The translations under genes were made by a program, and so were the position numbers. Under the pieces are notes generated by a model that had not been told where the DNA came from, ran no database searches, and saw nothing but the letters and a program-made list of their open reading frames with translations. A stretch of DNA of 64,000 nt from an uncultured Methanobrevibacter sp. (lineage in GTDB: Archaea; Methanobacteriota; Methanobacteria; Methanobacteriales; Methanobacteriaceae), in the NCBI GenBank assembly GCA_900319985.1, contig ONQL01000008.1, positions 8,208 to 72,207 of the forward strand, given 5' to 3'. This document shows, one piece after another, positions 24,558 to 33,831 of the stretch; position 1 is the stretch's first letter, and every line of letters begins with the position of its first letter.

Positions 24558-26450
24558 TCACCTACCTGCCTCTAAAGCTCCATACTTACAAACTTGAATA
24601 CATACGTTACATCCATCACATTGTGATTGGTCAATGACAATTTTTCCATTAATTTTTGAAATGGCAGGACATGCAAGTTCACTTACACATTTATCACAAT
24701 TATTACAATTACCTTCAACCAATTTAACAGGAGGTTTTCTAGTCAAACCTTTAATTAATGTACATGGAGCTTTTGATACAATTACAGCTGCATCATTTCT
24801 TTCAAATGCTTCTTTATAAGTTTTAACAACTTGCTCTAAATTAAATGGATTGATTACACGCACATAATCACATCCGCAAGCCAAAGCCAATTTACGAATA
24901 GATATTTCAGGTGCTTCATCACCCATTCCATCAACCGGAATACCAGGATTAGGTTGACCTCCAGTCATTGCAGTAATCCTATTGTCCAAAACAGTCAATA
25001 CAAAATTATGTTTGTTGTGAACTGCATTTATTAATGGAGAAATACCGCTGTGGAAAAATGTTGAATCCCCAATGAAGCTTGCCACTTTCTGGTCGGTTGA
25101 AACAGAAAATCCGCAACCGTCACCAACACTTGAACCCATGGACAGCAAATAATCTGCCGCATTATATGGAGGGTTTATACCTAAAGTATAACATCCAATA
25201 TCTGATGCAAACACAACATCATCTGCCTTCAATCCAAGCTCACCAATAGCTTTGTTGATTCCATAATACATTGCCCTGTGAGGACATCCGGCACATAAAA
25301 CAGGTGCACGGGACGGAATATCCTGAGATAATTTTTCCAGACTTGAAGAATAACTAGCGGATTCATTTTCATCAAAATTCAATATTTTATTGAATCCTTC
25401 GCCAACAACATCAGAATTAAATTCATGATAAAGTGGGAATGTTCCGTCCAATTTACCGTGAACAATTACATCCAACTTTTTAGCACCGATTGTGGCCAAT
25501 GTTTCTTTTTCTATTATTGGATCAACTTCCTCAACAATGAACACCTCATCCAAATCACTTAAAAACTCAGCCACTTTCTTTTGTGGGAAAGGATATGAAA
25601 ATCCCAATTTTAAAATATCCGCATCTAACTCATTGAATTTGACAACATCATGAGCATAGTTATAAGCACTGCTTGAAGAAATCACACCATATTTCTTATC
25701 ACTTGCAAAATTCACTTCACTATTTAAATCACTGGCATTGGCAATAGTTTCAATCTCATGTATTTTATCCCATAATTTAACATGCATTTCTCCGGCAAAA
25801 GCAGGTACCGGAACAAATTGAGACGGATCTTTTTTAAAGTGGCCCCTTTTCCAGTGATTATCATTGTTTGATGAGTTATCATTAACGTCACCGAATTCCA
25901 CAACCCCTCTCATATGAGACACACGAGTTGTTGTCCTAACGATTACTGGAATTTGGAATTGTTCAGATAAATCAAATGCATATTTGACCATGTCCTTTAC
26001 TTCCTGACAGTTAGACGGTTCCAAAATAGGAACATTAGCTAATCTGGCATAATTACGTGTGTCCTGTTCATTTTGAGATGAAAAAAGTGAAGGATCATCT
26101 GCAGACAAGATAACCATTCCTCCTCGGACTCCAGAATAAGCAGTAGTCATGAAAGAATCTGCAGCTACATTCATACCCACATGTTTCATAAATGTAAATG
26201 AACGTAGCCCTGAAGCGGCAGCAGTAGCTGCAACCTCCATAGCAACTTTTTCATTAGTAGAAAACTCAAAATAAATATTAGCTTCTTTAGCCAATACTGA
26301 TAATACATTTCCAATTTCTGATGAAGGAGTTCCCGGATAAGTGGCTGCAATAGAAACACCTGCCTCTATCACTCCTCTTACAGCAGCCTCATTACCTAAC
26401 AAAAATTGTTTTTCGCCACTAACTCCTGTAACTAATTCTTTTAAATTCAT
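24558..26450 (-). CDS. iorA: Indolepyruvate:ferredoxin oxidoreductase alpha subunit
   Basis: A 630-residue TPP- and Fe-S-dependent subunit. The N-terminal region (LLGNEAAVRGVIEAGVSIAA, TYPGTPSSEI) is the pyrimidine-binding domain; the pyrophosphate-binding domain has CAGCPHRAMYYGI, GDSTFFHSG and NRITAMTGGQPNPG. At the C-terminus are two 4Fe-4S motifs, CNNCDKCVSELACP and CDGCNVCIQVCK, for transfer to ferredoxin. Length is normal. Divergent from tfrB across about 105 A+T-rich bases. Confidence 0.94.
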   Translation of the reverse strand: MNLKELVTGVSGEKQFLLGNEAAVRGVIEAGVSIAATYPGTPSSEIGNVLSVLAKEANIYFEFSTNEKVAMEVAATAAASGLRSFTFMKHVGMNVAADSFMTTAYSGVRGGMVILSADDPSLFSSQNEQDTRNYARLANVPILEPSNCQEVKDMVKYAFDLSEQFQIPVIVRTTTRVSHMRGVVEFGDVNDNSSNNDNHWKRGHFKKDPSQFVPVPAFAGEMHVKLWDKIHEIETIANASDLNSEVNFASDKKYGVISSSSAYNYAHDVVKFNELDADILKLGFSYPFPQKKVAEFLSDLDEVFIVEEVDPIIEKETLATIGAKKLDVIVHGKLDGTFPLYHEFNSDVVGEGFNKILNFDENESASYSSSLEKLSQDIPSRAPVLCAGCPHRAMYYGINKAIGELGLKADDVVFASDIGCYTLGINPPYNAADYLLSMGSSVGDGCGFSVSTDQKVASFIGDSTFFHSGISPLINAVHNKHNFVLTVLDNRITAMTGGQPNPGIPVDGMGDEAPEISIRKLALACGCDYVRVINPFNLEQVVKTYKEAFERNDAAVIVSKAPCTLIKGLTRKPPVKLVEGNCNNCDKCVSELACPAISKINGKIVIDQSQCDGCNVCIQVCKYGALEAGR

Positions 26451-26556
26451 TATATTTTCCTCAAAAATATCATTTAATACAATATATTATATAATAGTTT
26501 AAGATATAAATAGTATATTATAATATTTTATAAGCTTTATAATAATTGGAGGGGAA

Positions 26557-28035
26557 ATGATGATTAAAGTATATGTTTCAAGATTCAATAGTGAAACCGA
26601 TGCAGAACCTCATTTGGAGTGTTATGAAATCGAAAAAACACCCCATATGAAAGTACTTGATGCACTTCAAGCTATTAATAAAAAATATGATGCGGACATC
26701 AGCTTTAGAAGTTCATGTAGGGCAGGACAATGTGGATCATGCGGAATATTGTTTAAAGGAAATGGTGCACTTGCCTGTCAAAAGGAAATTAAGGATGGAG
26801 CGATAATTGAACCGCTGAACTTCCCTGTCATTAAAGATTTGATTGTTGATAAATCAAGTATCGAAGCCAAAGTAAAAGATTTAGAGTTATCCCTCCAATG
26901 TGACCATAAATGTAGCGAGCTTGATACTTCAATTACAAAAGAAGACACTCGAGATACAAAAAAGGTAAGAAGTTGTATAGAATGTTATTCCTGTCTTTCA
27001 ACATGCCCTGTTGTCAATATAGCAACAGAGGAATTTGGTGGACCTTACTTAATGAGATATATTGACAAGTTTGAAACCGATCCAAGAGAAAACTTTGACA
27101 GACTTAAAGAAGCACTGGATGAAGGTTTATACAAATGTACCAGCTGCGGAAAATGCCTTGCAGTTTGTCCTAAAAACATTAACACATTCGGTGATGCGAT
27201 TGAAAAGATGAGAGCAATTGCGGTTGCAAATGGTTCAGGCCCACTTCCAGAGCATGTTGCATTTAAAGAAAACATTTTGGAAAGTGGAAGGTCAATTAAA
27301 ACCGACAAAACACCATTTGTTGAACAGGCTGAAAATTATAAAGGCTCAAAAATCGCATTCTTTACAGGGTGTATGGTTGACTACAAATTCCCTGAAATCG
27401 GACAAATGCTGGTTGATGTTTTAAAAGAGAATGGCATAGACATTGATGTTCCAGAAGGACAGGTCTGCTGTGGCTCACCATTATTGAGGACAGGTCAGAC
27501 AGACATAGTTCAAGACCTTGTTGATAAAAATAAAGAAGTTTTCAAGGATTACGACACAATTATTACAATCTGTTCAGGTTGCGGAGCTACACTTAAAAAT
27601 AATCATCCAGAATTCGGTTCCAAATTGAATGTGATGGATATAAGCGAATTTCTAGTGGATAAACTGGATACCGACAAATTGAAAGAGGTGGACATGACTG
27701 TTACCTACCACGACCCATGTCATTTAGGCAGAGGCCAAGGCATTAAAGATGCCCCTCGTGACATTATTGAAAAGATTCCTGGAGTCACATTTAATGAAAT
27801 GAAATATCCGTGCCAATGTTGTGGAGCCGGAGGAGGAATCAAATCTGGAAAACCTGAAATTGCCTTAGATTTAGCTAAATCAAAAGCAGAGATGGTTAAA
27901 GAAACTGGAGCGGATGCAGTAATTACAATTTGTCCGTTTTGTGAATTAAATATTCAGGACGGATTGGATTCAATCGGATGTGAAGATATCAAAACAATGC
28001 ATTTACTTGAATTATTAACAAAAGCTTATGAATAA
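26557..28035 (+). CDS. tfrB: CoM/CoB-fumarate reductase (thiol:fumarate reductase) subunit B
   Basis: A 492-residue Fe-S protein that oxidises coenzyme M and coenzyme B thiols to the heterodisulfide while TfrA reduces fumarate. An N-terminal plant-like 2Fe-2S domain (SCRAGQCGSCG and AC at about 65-85) is followed by two 4Fe-4S motifs (CIECYSCLSTCP and CTSCGKCLAVCP) and two CCG domains (CCGSPLLR and CCGAGGGI), as in heterodisulfide reductase HdrB. A GGAGGGG site precedes the start (ATG 26557 or 26560). No tfrA gene is in this window. Confidence 0.9.
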   Translation: MMIKVYVSRFNSETDAEPHLECYEIEKTPHMKVLDALQAINKKYDADISFRSSCRAGQCGSCGILFKGNGALACQKEIKDGAIIEPLNFPVIKDLIVDKSSIEAKVKDLELSLQCDHKCSELDTSITKEDTRDTKKVRSCIECYSCLSTCPVVNIATEEFGGPYLMRYIDKFETDPRENFDRLKEALDEGLYKCTSCGKCLAVCPKNINTFGDAIEKMRAIAVANGSGPLPEHVAFKENILESGRSIKTDKTPFVEQAENYKGSKIAFFTGCMVDYKFPEIGQMLVDVLKENGIDIDVPEGQVCCGSPLLRTGQTDIVQDLVDKNKEVFKDYDTIITICSGCGATLKNNHPEFGSKLNVMDISEFLVDKLDTDKLKEVDMTVTYHDPCHLGRGQGIKDAPRDIIEKIPGVTFNEMKYPCQCCGAGGGIKSGKPEIALDLAKSKAEMVKETGADAVITICPFCELNIQDGLDSIGCEDIKTMHLLELLTKAYE

Positions 28036-28046
28036 TTATCTAGAAG

Positions 28047-28955
28047 TTGATTAATATGGGAGATACTGCTGTAAGTGAACAAAAGGTTGTAGAAACTAGT
28101 GCAATCAATTCATCAGAAAATAAAGAAGACAGCAAAGCAGAATCCACATCAACTTCCACAAAAAAATCAAAAGCAAGAACCCAATCCAGAGGAAAAGCAC
28201 GAGCAAAACTCATTCGTGAAAACGAAGAAAAAGAAGTGAGTCACTTTAAAGAAAACATTTATATTGTTTTTGTGGAATGTGAAACTCCCGGGAACATTGG
28301 TTTTCTTGCAAGGACCATGGCAAACTTTGGATTGAAGAATTTAATACTTATAAATCCTCCAAAATTAACCAATGAAGCTTATTATCAGGCTACTCATGGA
28401 AAATACATTGTTGAAAATGCAAAAGTCTATAAGACCTTAGATGATTTCTATCAATCACAAAGGATTGATTTTAAAGTTGCATCAACAGGAATGGCTGGAG
28501 GAAGCTATAACTTGGCCAGAATCCCAATAAAACCAGAAGAATTGGGAAAATCTTTGAATGCTTCAAATAAAATTGCCATCCTATTTGGAAGAGAAGGAGA
28601 CGGCCTTACAAATAAGGAAATCAACGACTGTGACATCTGCGTATCCATTCCAACAGATCCTACTTATCCAATAATGAACATTTCTCATGCAGCAGCCATA
28701 ATATTCTATGAACTATTCAAAAACAAGCATGAATTTGGTGTTGAAGGTTTGAATGAAAGCAGTGCAGTTGAAAAGGATTACCTATTAAAAGACATGAAGG
28801 AGCTAATAGATTACTTGGATATTCCAGAGCATAAAAAGAGAAATGGATTGAAAACATTCAATAACATAATTTCAAGAGCATTTATAACTAGTAGAGAAGC
28901 ACATACCCTTAAAGGGATATTAAGAAGATTAAAAAATAAACTTGGTGAACAATGA
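28047..28955 (+). CDS. trmJ: TrmJ-like SPOUT tRNA 2'-O-methyltransferase
   Basis: A 302-residue SpoU/TrmH-class methyltransferase. Residues 1-70 are a low-complexity Ser/Thr/Lys-rich extension. Residues 75-225 carry the SPOUT motifs: VECETPGNIGFLARTMANFG (motif 1), ILFGREGDGLTNKEI (motif 2) and SIPTDPTYPIMNISHA (motif 3). The C-terminal part is helical. TrmJ methylates position 32 of tRNA in archaea; the specific site is inferred. ATG 28056 may be the actual start. It overlaps the next gene by four bases. Confidence 0.82.
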   Translation: MINMGDTAVSEQKVVETSAINSSENKEDSKAESTSTSTKKSKARTQSRGKARAKLIRENEEKEVSHFKENIYIVFVECETPGNIGFLARTMANFGLKNLILINPPKLTNEAYYQATHGKYIVENAKVYKTLDDFYQSQRIDFKVASTGMAGGSYNLARIPIKPEELGKSLNASNKIAILFGREGDGLTNKEINDCDICVSIPTDPTYPIMNISHAAAIIFYELFKNKHEFGVEGLNESSAVEKDYLLKDMKELIDYLDIPEHKKRNGLKTFNNIISRAFITSREAHTLKGILRRLKNKLGEQ

Positions 28956-29779
28956 GACGACCTAGATTTGTAGATATTAGTATTTTTACTCTAAAATACA
29001 TATTCAATTGGAGATTTTGGATTGCAGAAATTACCAAAAAATCAAAATCATACAGAAAATTCATTGACAAGATGCTTTTTGAAAATGATGAAATCGTCAT
29101 CATACCTAACAGCATCAATGTCAATAAGAAAATAGAATCCGAAGGCTCTGAATTCTTACCTACAGACATTCTCAAAGATGTTGTTAGCCGGTGTGATGAC
29201 ATTGTAATCATGAATACATGCTTATGCAGAAGTTCTAACGGCTGTGAAGATTATCCTCAAGACATCGGTTGTATTTTCCTTGGACCAACAGCAAACAAGA
29301 TTCCAGAACATGTTGGTAAAAAGGTGACAGTTGATGAAGCTCTAGCTCACATCGATAGAGCGGATGCAGCAGGTTTAAGCCACCTCATCGGAAGAAATAA
29401 AATAGATACCGTTTGGATGAATATACACCCTGGAGAAGGACTTTTAACCATATGTCATTGTTGCCCATGCTGCTGCCTATGGAAAGTTTATCCTAATCTG
29501 GATAATGCAATAAGCGATAAAGTAGAAAAGCTCGACGGCATTACAATAACTCTTCATGAGGATAAATGCAAAATGTGTAAAAAATGTTTAAAAGAAGTTT
29601 GCATGTTCCAAGCCATAAGTTTGAAAGACAACAAAATCTCAATTGACTATGATATTTGCCGAGGATGTGGCCTTTGTACAACTGCATGCAAATTTGATGC
29701 TATTACAATTGATTATTCTGACGAAACTATTGATAATGTAATTAATAGGATGGACAATTTGTATAAAAAAGAATTATAA
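28952..29779 (+). CDS. Cysteine-rich 4Fe-4S protein
   Basis: A 275-residue protein with a CLCRSSNGCEDYP motif (about 90), an unusual CHCCPCCCLW cluster (about 168) and two C-terminal ferredoxin motifs (CKMCKKCLKEVC and CRGCGLCTTACK). The centre GLSHLIGRNKIDTVW is conserved in a family of uncharacterised Fe-S proteins of anaerobes. It is probably an electron carrier or an enzyme with several clusters; no reaction is known. It overlaps trmJ by four bases (ATGA), so translation is coupled, and dcd follows shortly. Confidence 0.75.
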   Translation: MRRPRFVDISIFTLKYIFNWRFWIAEITKKSKSYRKFIDKMLFENDEIVIIPNSINVNKKIESEGSEFLPTDILKDVVSRCDDIVIMNTCLCRSSNGCEDYPQDIGCIFLGPTANKIPEHVGKKVTVDEALAHIDRADAAGLSHLIGRNKIDTVWMNIHPGEGLLTICHCCPCCCLWKVYPNLDNAISDKVEKLDGITITLHEDKCKMCKKCLKEVCMFQAISLKDNKISIDYDICRGCGLCTTACKFDAITIDYSDETIDNVINRMDNLYKKEL

Positions 29780-29794
29780 TGTTTGTGTGAAAAT

Positions 29795-30382
29795 ATGGCA
29801 ATTTTAAGTGACAAAACTATAAAAGAATATTTAAATGAAGGAAAAATATCTATTGAACCTCTTTTAGATGAAAAACAGATACAACCTTCATCTGTTGACA
29901 TGAGATTGGGAGATGAATTTAAAGTATTTAAAGTTATTAGAAAACCTTACATCGACCCTAAAGATGAAGAGGATATTGCCTCATATATGGAATATACCAC
30001 AGTTAAAGAAGGTGAAGCATTTATTATACACCCTAATGAATTTGCACTCGCAACAACATTAGAATATGTTAAAGTGCCTGAAGACTTGGTGGCTAGAGTA
30101 GAAGGTCGTTCAAGCATGGGACGTTTGGGAGTTACCATGCATGTTACCGCAGGTTTCATTGACCCTGGTTTTGAAGGAAGAATTACCCTAGAAATTTCCA
30201 ACATTGGAGCAATGCCTGTGGCACTTTATCCAGGCCAAAGAGTATGCCAAATTGTATTTGAAACAATGACCACCCCTTCAGAAACCCCATATGGACATCC
30301 AGACAGAAATAGTAAATACATGGGACAAACTCGCCCAGAAAGCAGCAGAGTTAAATTAGATTATGAATTAAAAAAGGATTAG
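29795..30382 (+). CDS. dcd: dCTP deaminase (possibly bifunctional dCTP deaminase/dUTPase)
   Basis: A trimeric nucleotide enzyme converting dCTP to dUTP or directly to dUMP. ATG 29795 gives MAILSDKTIKEYL, the family start; an in-frame TTG at 29783 is rejected. Key motifs are QPSSVDMRLGDEF, VEGRSSMGRLGV and TAGFIDPGFEGRITLE; the VTAGFIDPGFEG form is closer to archaeal bifunctional DCD-DUT enzymes than to E. coli Dcd, so dUTPase activity is plausible. It has 195 residues. The next gene, glyS, starts 13 bases after its stop. Confidence 0.88.
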   Translation: MAILSDKTIKEYLNEGKISIEPLLDEKQIQPSSVDMRLGDEFKVFKVIRKPYIDPKDEEDIASYMEYTTVKEGEAFIIHPNEFALATTLEYVKVPEDLVARVEGRSSMGRLGVTMHVTAGFIDPGFEGRITLEISNIGAMPVALYPGQRVCQIVFETMTTPSETPYGHPDRNSKYMGQTRPESSRVKLDYELKKD

Positions 30383-30394
30383 GAGCTAATATTT

Positions 30395-32089
30395 ATGAAT
30401 CATGACAAAATGACCAATATAAGTGCAAAAAGAGGATTTTTATGGCCATCATTTGAAATTTATTCAGGAGTTTCAGGATTTACAGACTATGGACCTCTCG
30501 GAGCAAGCTTAAAAAACAACATCATGCAAAAATGGAGAAAACAATATGTTTCCGGTGAAGGATTTTATGAAATTGAAGGTCCTACCGTAATGCCTAAAGA
30601 AGTTTTGAAAGCATCCGGACATGTAGATAACTTTACAGACCCAATGTGTAAATGTGAAGAATGCGGCGAAGTATTCAGAGCAGACCATATTATTGAAGAA
30701 GTCATTGGGGAAGATGTGGAAAGTTTAGAGAATGAAGAACTTGACCAAATCGTTATTGACAACAATATCACTTGTCCCGAATGTGGCGGAAAACTGTCAA
30801 ACATCTGGAACTACAATTTAATGTTCAAAACCGAAATCGGTGCAAAAGGAGATAAAGTAGGATATATGAGACCTGAAACCGCTCAGGGAATATTCATTTT
30901 GTTTAAACGTTTGGAAAGATTTTTCAGAGGAAAACTTCCTTTTGGTGCAGTTCAACTTGGAAAAGCATACAGAAATGAAATATCCCCAAGACAAGGAGTA
31001 ATCAGGCTTAGGGAATTCACACAAGCAGAAGCGGAAATATTTTTAAATCCCAAAGATAAAACCCATCCAAAATTCACACAAATTGAAAATGAGATTTTAA
31101 CTCTTAATTCACAGGAAGTTCAGGAAAATAACACCGATCCGATTGAAATAACTGCACGCGAAGCATTGGACAAAGGCATTGTTGCTAATGAAATGCTCAT
31201 TTATCAATTATATTTAGCCCGTAAATTTTTAAATGAAATTGGAATTCCAAATGAGGCTTTAAGATTCAGACAACATTTAAAAGGAGAAATGGCTCATTAT
31301 GCACTTGACTGTTGGGACGTTGAAGTTAAAACTGACAAATATGGATGGGTCGAAATTATCGGAATTGCAGACAGGGGAGATTACGACCTGTCATCCCACT
31401 CAAAATTCAGTAACGATGATTTGAACGTATTTGTCGAATACGACGAACCTAAAAAGGTTCAAAAAACCATTGTGAAACCTAACCTATCCAAATTCGGACC
31501 AATCTTTAAGGGAGATTCACCTAAAGTTAAACAAGCCATTGAAGATGCTAATCCTGAAGACATCAAAGCAGCACTTGAAAAAGATGGAAAATTCACTGTT
31601 GAATTGGACAAGGTCTATGAAGTGGATGAAGAACTTCTCATCTTTGAAGATATCGAAGAGGACGTAACCGGTGAAAAGATTGTTCCCCACGTAATCGAGC
31701 CTTCATTCGGTATTGACCGTATTGTATATTCAGTCCTATTGCATTCATTTACAGAAACTGATGAAAAAGATTACTTTAAATTTGACAAGTCTGTAGCCCC
31801 AGTGCAGATTGGAGTATTCCCTCTCGTAAACAAAGAAGGTCCTCGTGAAATCGCACAAAACTTAACCGAAGAGTTAAGAATGGCAGGATTTAGAGTGGAA
31901 TATGATGCAACAGGAACTATCGGAAAAAGATATGCCAGAGCAGATGAAATTGGTATTCCTCTTGCAATTACTGTAGACTTTGATACTCTTGAAGACAATC
32001 AGGTTACAATAAGAGACAGAGATAGTGAAGCTCAGGAAAGAATAGCTATCGATGAAATTAATAGCTATTTAGAAAAATATTATAAATGA
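30395..32089 (+). CDS. glyS: Glycyl-tRNA synthetase (archaeal alpha2 type)
   Basis: A class II synthetase of 564 residues. KRGFLWPSFEIYSGVSGFTDYG is the N-terminal signature; motif 2 lies at RNEISPRQGVIRLREFTQAE, motif 3 at EPSFGIDRI. Insert cysteines CKCEECGEVF and CPECGG form a zinc site, and the anticodon-binding domain occupies about 460-564. It charges tRNA-Gly. It ends just before a strong bidirectional hairpin. Confidence 0.95.
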   Translation: MNHDKMTNISAKRGFLWPSFEIYSGVSGFTDYGPLGASLKNNIMQKWRKQYVSGEGFYEIEGPTVMPKEVLKASGHVDNFTDPMCKCEECGEVFRADHIIEEVIGEDVESLENEELDQIVIDNNITCPECGGKLSNIWNYNLMFKTEIGAKGDKVGYMRPETAQGIFILFKRLERFFRGKLPFGAVQLGKAYRNEISPRQGVIRLREFTQAEAEIFLNPKDKTHPKFTQIENEILTLNSQEVQENNTDPIEITAREALDKGIVANEMLIYQLYLARKFLNEIGIPNEALRFRQHLKGEMAHYALDCWDVEVKTDKYGWVEIIGIADRGDYDLSSHSKFSNDDLNVFVEYDEPKKVQKTIVKPNLSKFGPIFKGDSPKVKQAIEDANPEDIKAALEKDGKFTVELDKVYEVDEELLIFEDIEEDVTGEKIVPHVIEPSFGIDRIVYSVLLHSFTETDEKDYFKFDKSVAPVQIGVFPLVNKEGPREIAQNLTEELRMAGFRVEYDATGTIGKRYARADEIGIPLAITVDFDTLEDNQVTIRDRDSEAQERIAIDEINSYLEKYYK

Positions 32090-32104
32090 GTTTAAAACTC
32101 ATTT
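32084..32104. terminator. Bidirectional hairpin between convergent genes
   Basis: AAATGAGTTT and AAACTCATTT form a perfect 10-bp inverted repeat around one base, sharing the end of glyS and the end of the leftward regulator gene. Confidence 0.6.
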
Positions 32105-32875
32105 ATTCTCATTTTTAAAATTTTCAAAAAGACCCATTGCCCAACTAATCGAATCATTATTTTTAGAAATCAGCAACCTATTTTGATCATAACTACCATC
32201 TTCCTTAAATAAACCCAAAATCATTACCTCATCAGTGATAATAAGTAAAATATTATTGTTTCCGCTGAATGAAGAAATTTTTTCAACTTTTGATTCCTCT
32301 TCAAAAATATTGAAGATATTTTCACCTACAATTGCTTCAACATATTTGCCCCGTTCCATCAGATTATCCAATCGCTTATTAAAATTATCATAATTAAACG
32401 GCAAAATACATTTTACTTCATTAGCCTCGTCCAATGCATTTTCAATATAGTTATAAGTCCTATACGCGTCAATATCATTTGATTCTATCAGACTTGCCTT
32501 GCCCAAAAGATACAGTTCCGCCACAGAATCATTTGGAATCATATCAACCAAATGCTTATCCAATATATTGAAAAACTTGTTTAATATATCCATAGTTTCA
32601 TTCAACTCAATTATAGTCTCTATTTTCAGCCTCATACAGTTAGACAGATAATATTTACTGGATTCACGATAGATATAACCTTCCAACTCCAACTTGTGCA
32701 TAGTACTTGATACAGAACTATAGCTCAATCCAGTTGTAACTGTTAAATTTTTCATGGTTTTAGGAGCATCATATAGTGCTGCAAGTACTTTTAACCTAGA
32801 TAATGAGTTAGTAAGATATTTCAACTCATTTGCAATTGAATTATAACATTTTAAATAACATTTATTTTCGATCAC
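32099..32875 (-). CDS. Winged-helix transcriptional regulator (DUF1724 type)
   Basis: GTG 32875, six bases after AGGTGGT, gives a 258-residue protein starting VIENKCYLKCYN; the much longer frame back to 33091 would run through the TatD promoter and has no ribosome binding site. Residues 18-75 form a winged helix (RLKVLAALYDAPKTMKNL, YSSVSSTMHKLELEGYI). The rest resembles the DUF1724 domain of methanogen regulators, possibly a ligand or redox sensor. The divergent neighbour is a TatD hydrolase; targets unknown. Confidence 0.75.
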   Translation of the reverse strand: MIENKCYLKCYNSIANELKYLTNSLSRLKVLAALYDAPKTMKNLTVTTGLSYSSVSSTMHKLELEGYIYRESSKYYLSNCMRLKIETIIELNETMDILNKFFNILDKHLVDMIPNDSVAELYLLGKASLIESNDIDAYRTYNYIENALDEANEVKCILPFNYDNFNKRLDNLMERGKYVEAIVGENIFNIFEEESKVEKISSFSGNNNILLIITDEVMILGLFKEDGSYDQNRLLISKNNDSISWAMGLFENFKNENK

Positions 32876-33060
32876 AGTAGACCACCTATTAGTATTACTT
32901 ATACTCTTATTTTTATTACTAAAAATATAAAATCTCTTGAAGTGAACAAGTGCGAAAAGTAACACTTCCGAAAAATTTAAAAACAAAATAAAATCAGATA
33001 TTTTTTTAAAATATGATAAACAAATTAAAAAAACATATAAAATAACACTGAGAGATAAAT

Positions 33061-33816
33061 ATGATTGATACACATATGCATGCAGATTCAAGAAGCGGGG
33101 AAGATTTCAAAGAAATGTATCTTGCAGGAATCGACACTGCAATAACCTGCAGTTTTTACCCTTACAAAATAGAACATGAGCTAATCCTTTTAAATCATCT
33201 GAACAGAATTTTAGAACTGGACACCAAAAGAGCAAAGGAATACGGACTAAATTTGAAAGTAGCTTTAGGGATTCATCCCGCAAATTCCAATGCAAATCCA
33301 GAAAAAATCTTTGAAAATTTATATAAATGGATAGAAAACAAGCAAATAGTGGCTATCGGAGAAATTGGCCTTGAAGATCTGACTGAAAATGAAATAAGCA
33401 TATTTAAAAGGCAATTGGACATTGCAGATGAAACAGATTCGAAAGTGATTATCCATACTCCGAGAAAAAACAAAATGGAAGTTTTAAAAGAAATCTTAAA
33501 TATCGTGCCACAGCATCTAGATGAAAAACAAGCTGTGATAGACCACATCAATCCAAATGTCATAGATGATGTGATAAATACAGATTATACATTGGGCCTG
33601 ACAGTTCAACCTCAAAAAATGGATAAAACCGAAGCAATTTCAATTTTAGATGAGTACGGATTTGACAAATTCCTGCTGAATAGTGATATCAGCAACAAGC
33701 CTTCCGATCCCCTTTCCGTTCCAAAAACAATACGAGAACTGCAAAGGCTTGGGTACGATGAAAGAGAAATAGCTAAGGTATCACATGAAAATGCCGAAAA
33801 TTTTTTCGGCATATAA
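33061..33816 (+). CDS. TatD-related metal-dependent hydrolase
   Basis: A 251-residue amidohydrolase-like barrel. It begins MIDTHMHADSRSGEDFKEMY, with the HxH metal motif at residues 5-7, and has ALGIHPAN, AIGEIGLED, VIIHTPR and LNSDISN, the remaining metal ligand positions of the TatD/PHP-like fold. It is distinct from the true TatD at 47634. Substrate unknown; DNase activity is possible but not shown. The TDT transporter gene follows 15 bases later. Confidence 0.78.
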   Translation: MIDTHMHADSRSGEDFKEMYLAGIDTAITCSFYPYKIEHELILLNHLNRILELDTKRAKEYGLNLKVALGIHPANSNANPEKIFENLYKWIENKQIVAIGEIGLEDLTENEISIFKRQLDIADETDSKVIIHTPRKNKMEVLKEILNIVPQHLDEKQAVIDHINPNVIDDVINTDYTLGLTVQPQKMDKTEAISILDEYGFDKFLLNSDISNKPSDPLSVPKTIRELQRLGYDEREIAKVSHENAENFFGI

Positions 33817-33831
33817 AATTAACATATTACC

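Noticed and set aside
32876..33091. N-terminal extension of the winged-helix regulator
   Set aside because: It would overlap the divergent TatD start, has no ribosome binding site, and GTG 32875 has a good AGGTGGT.
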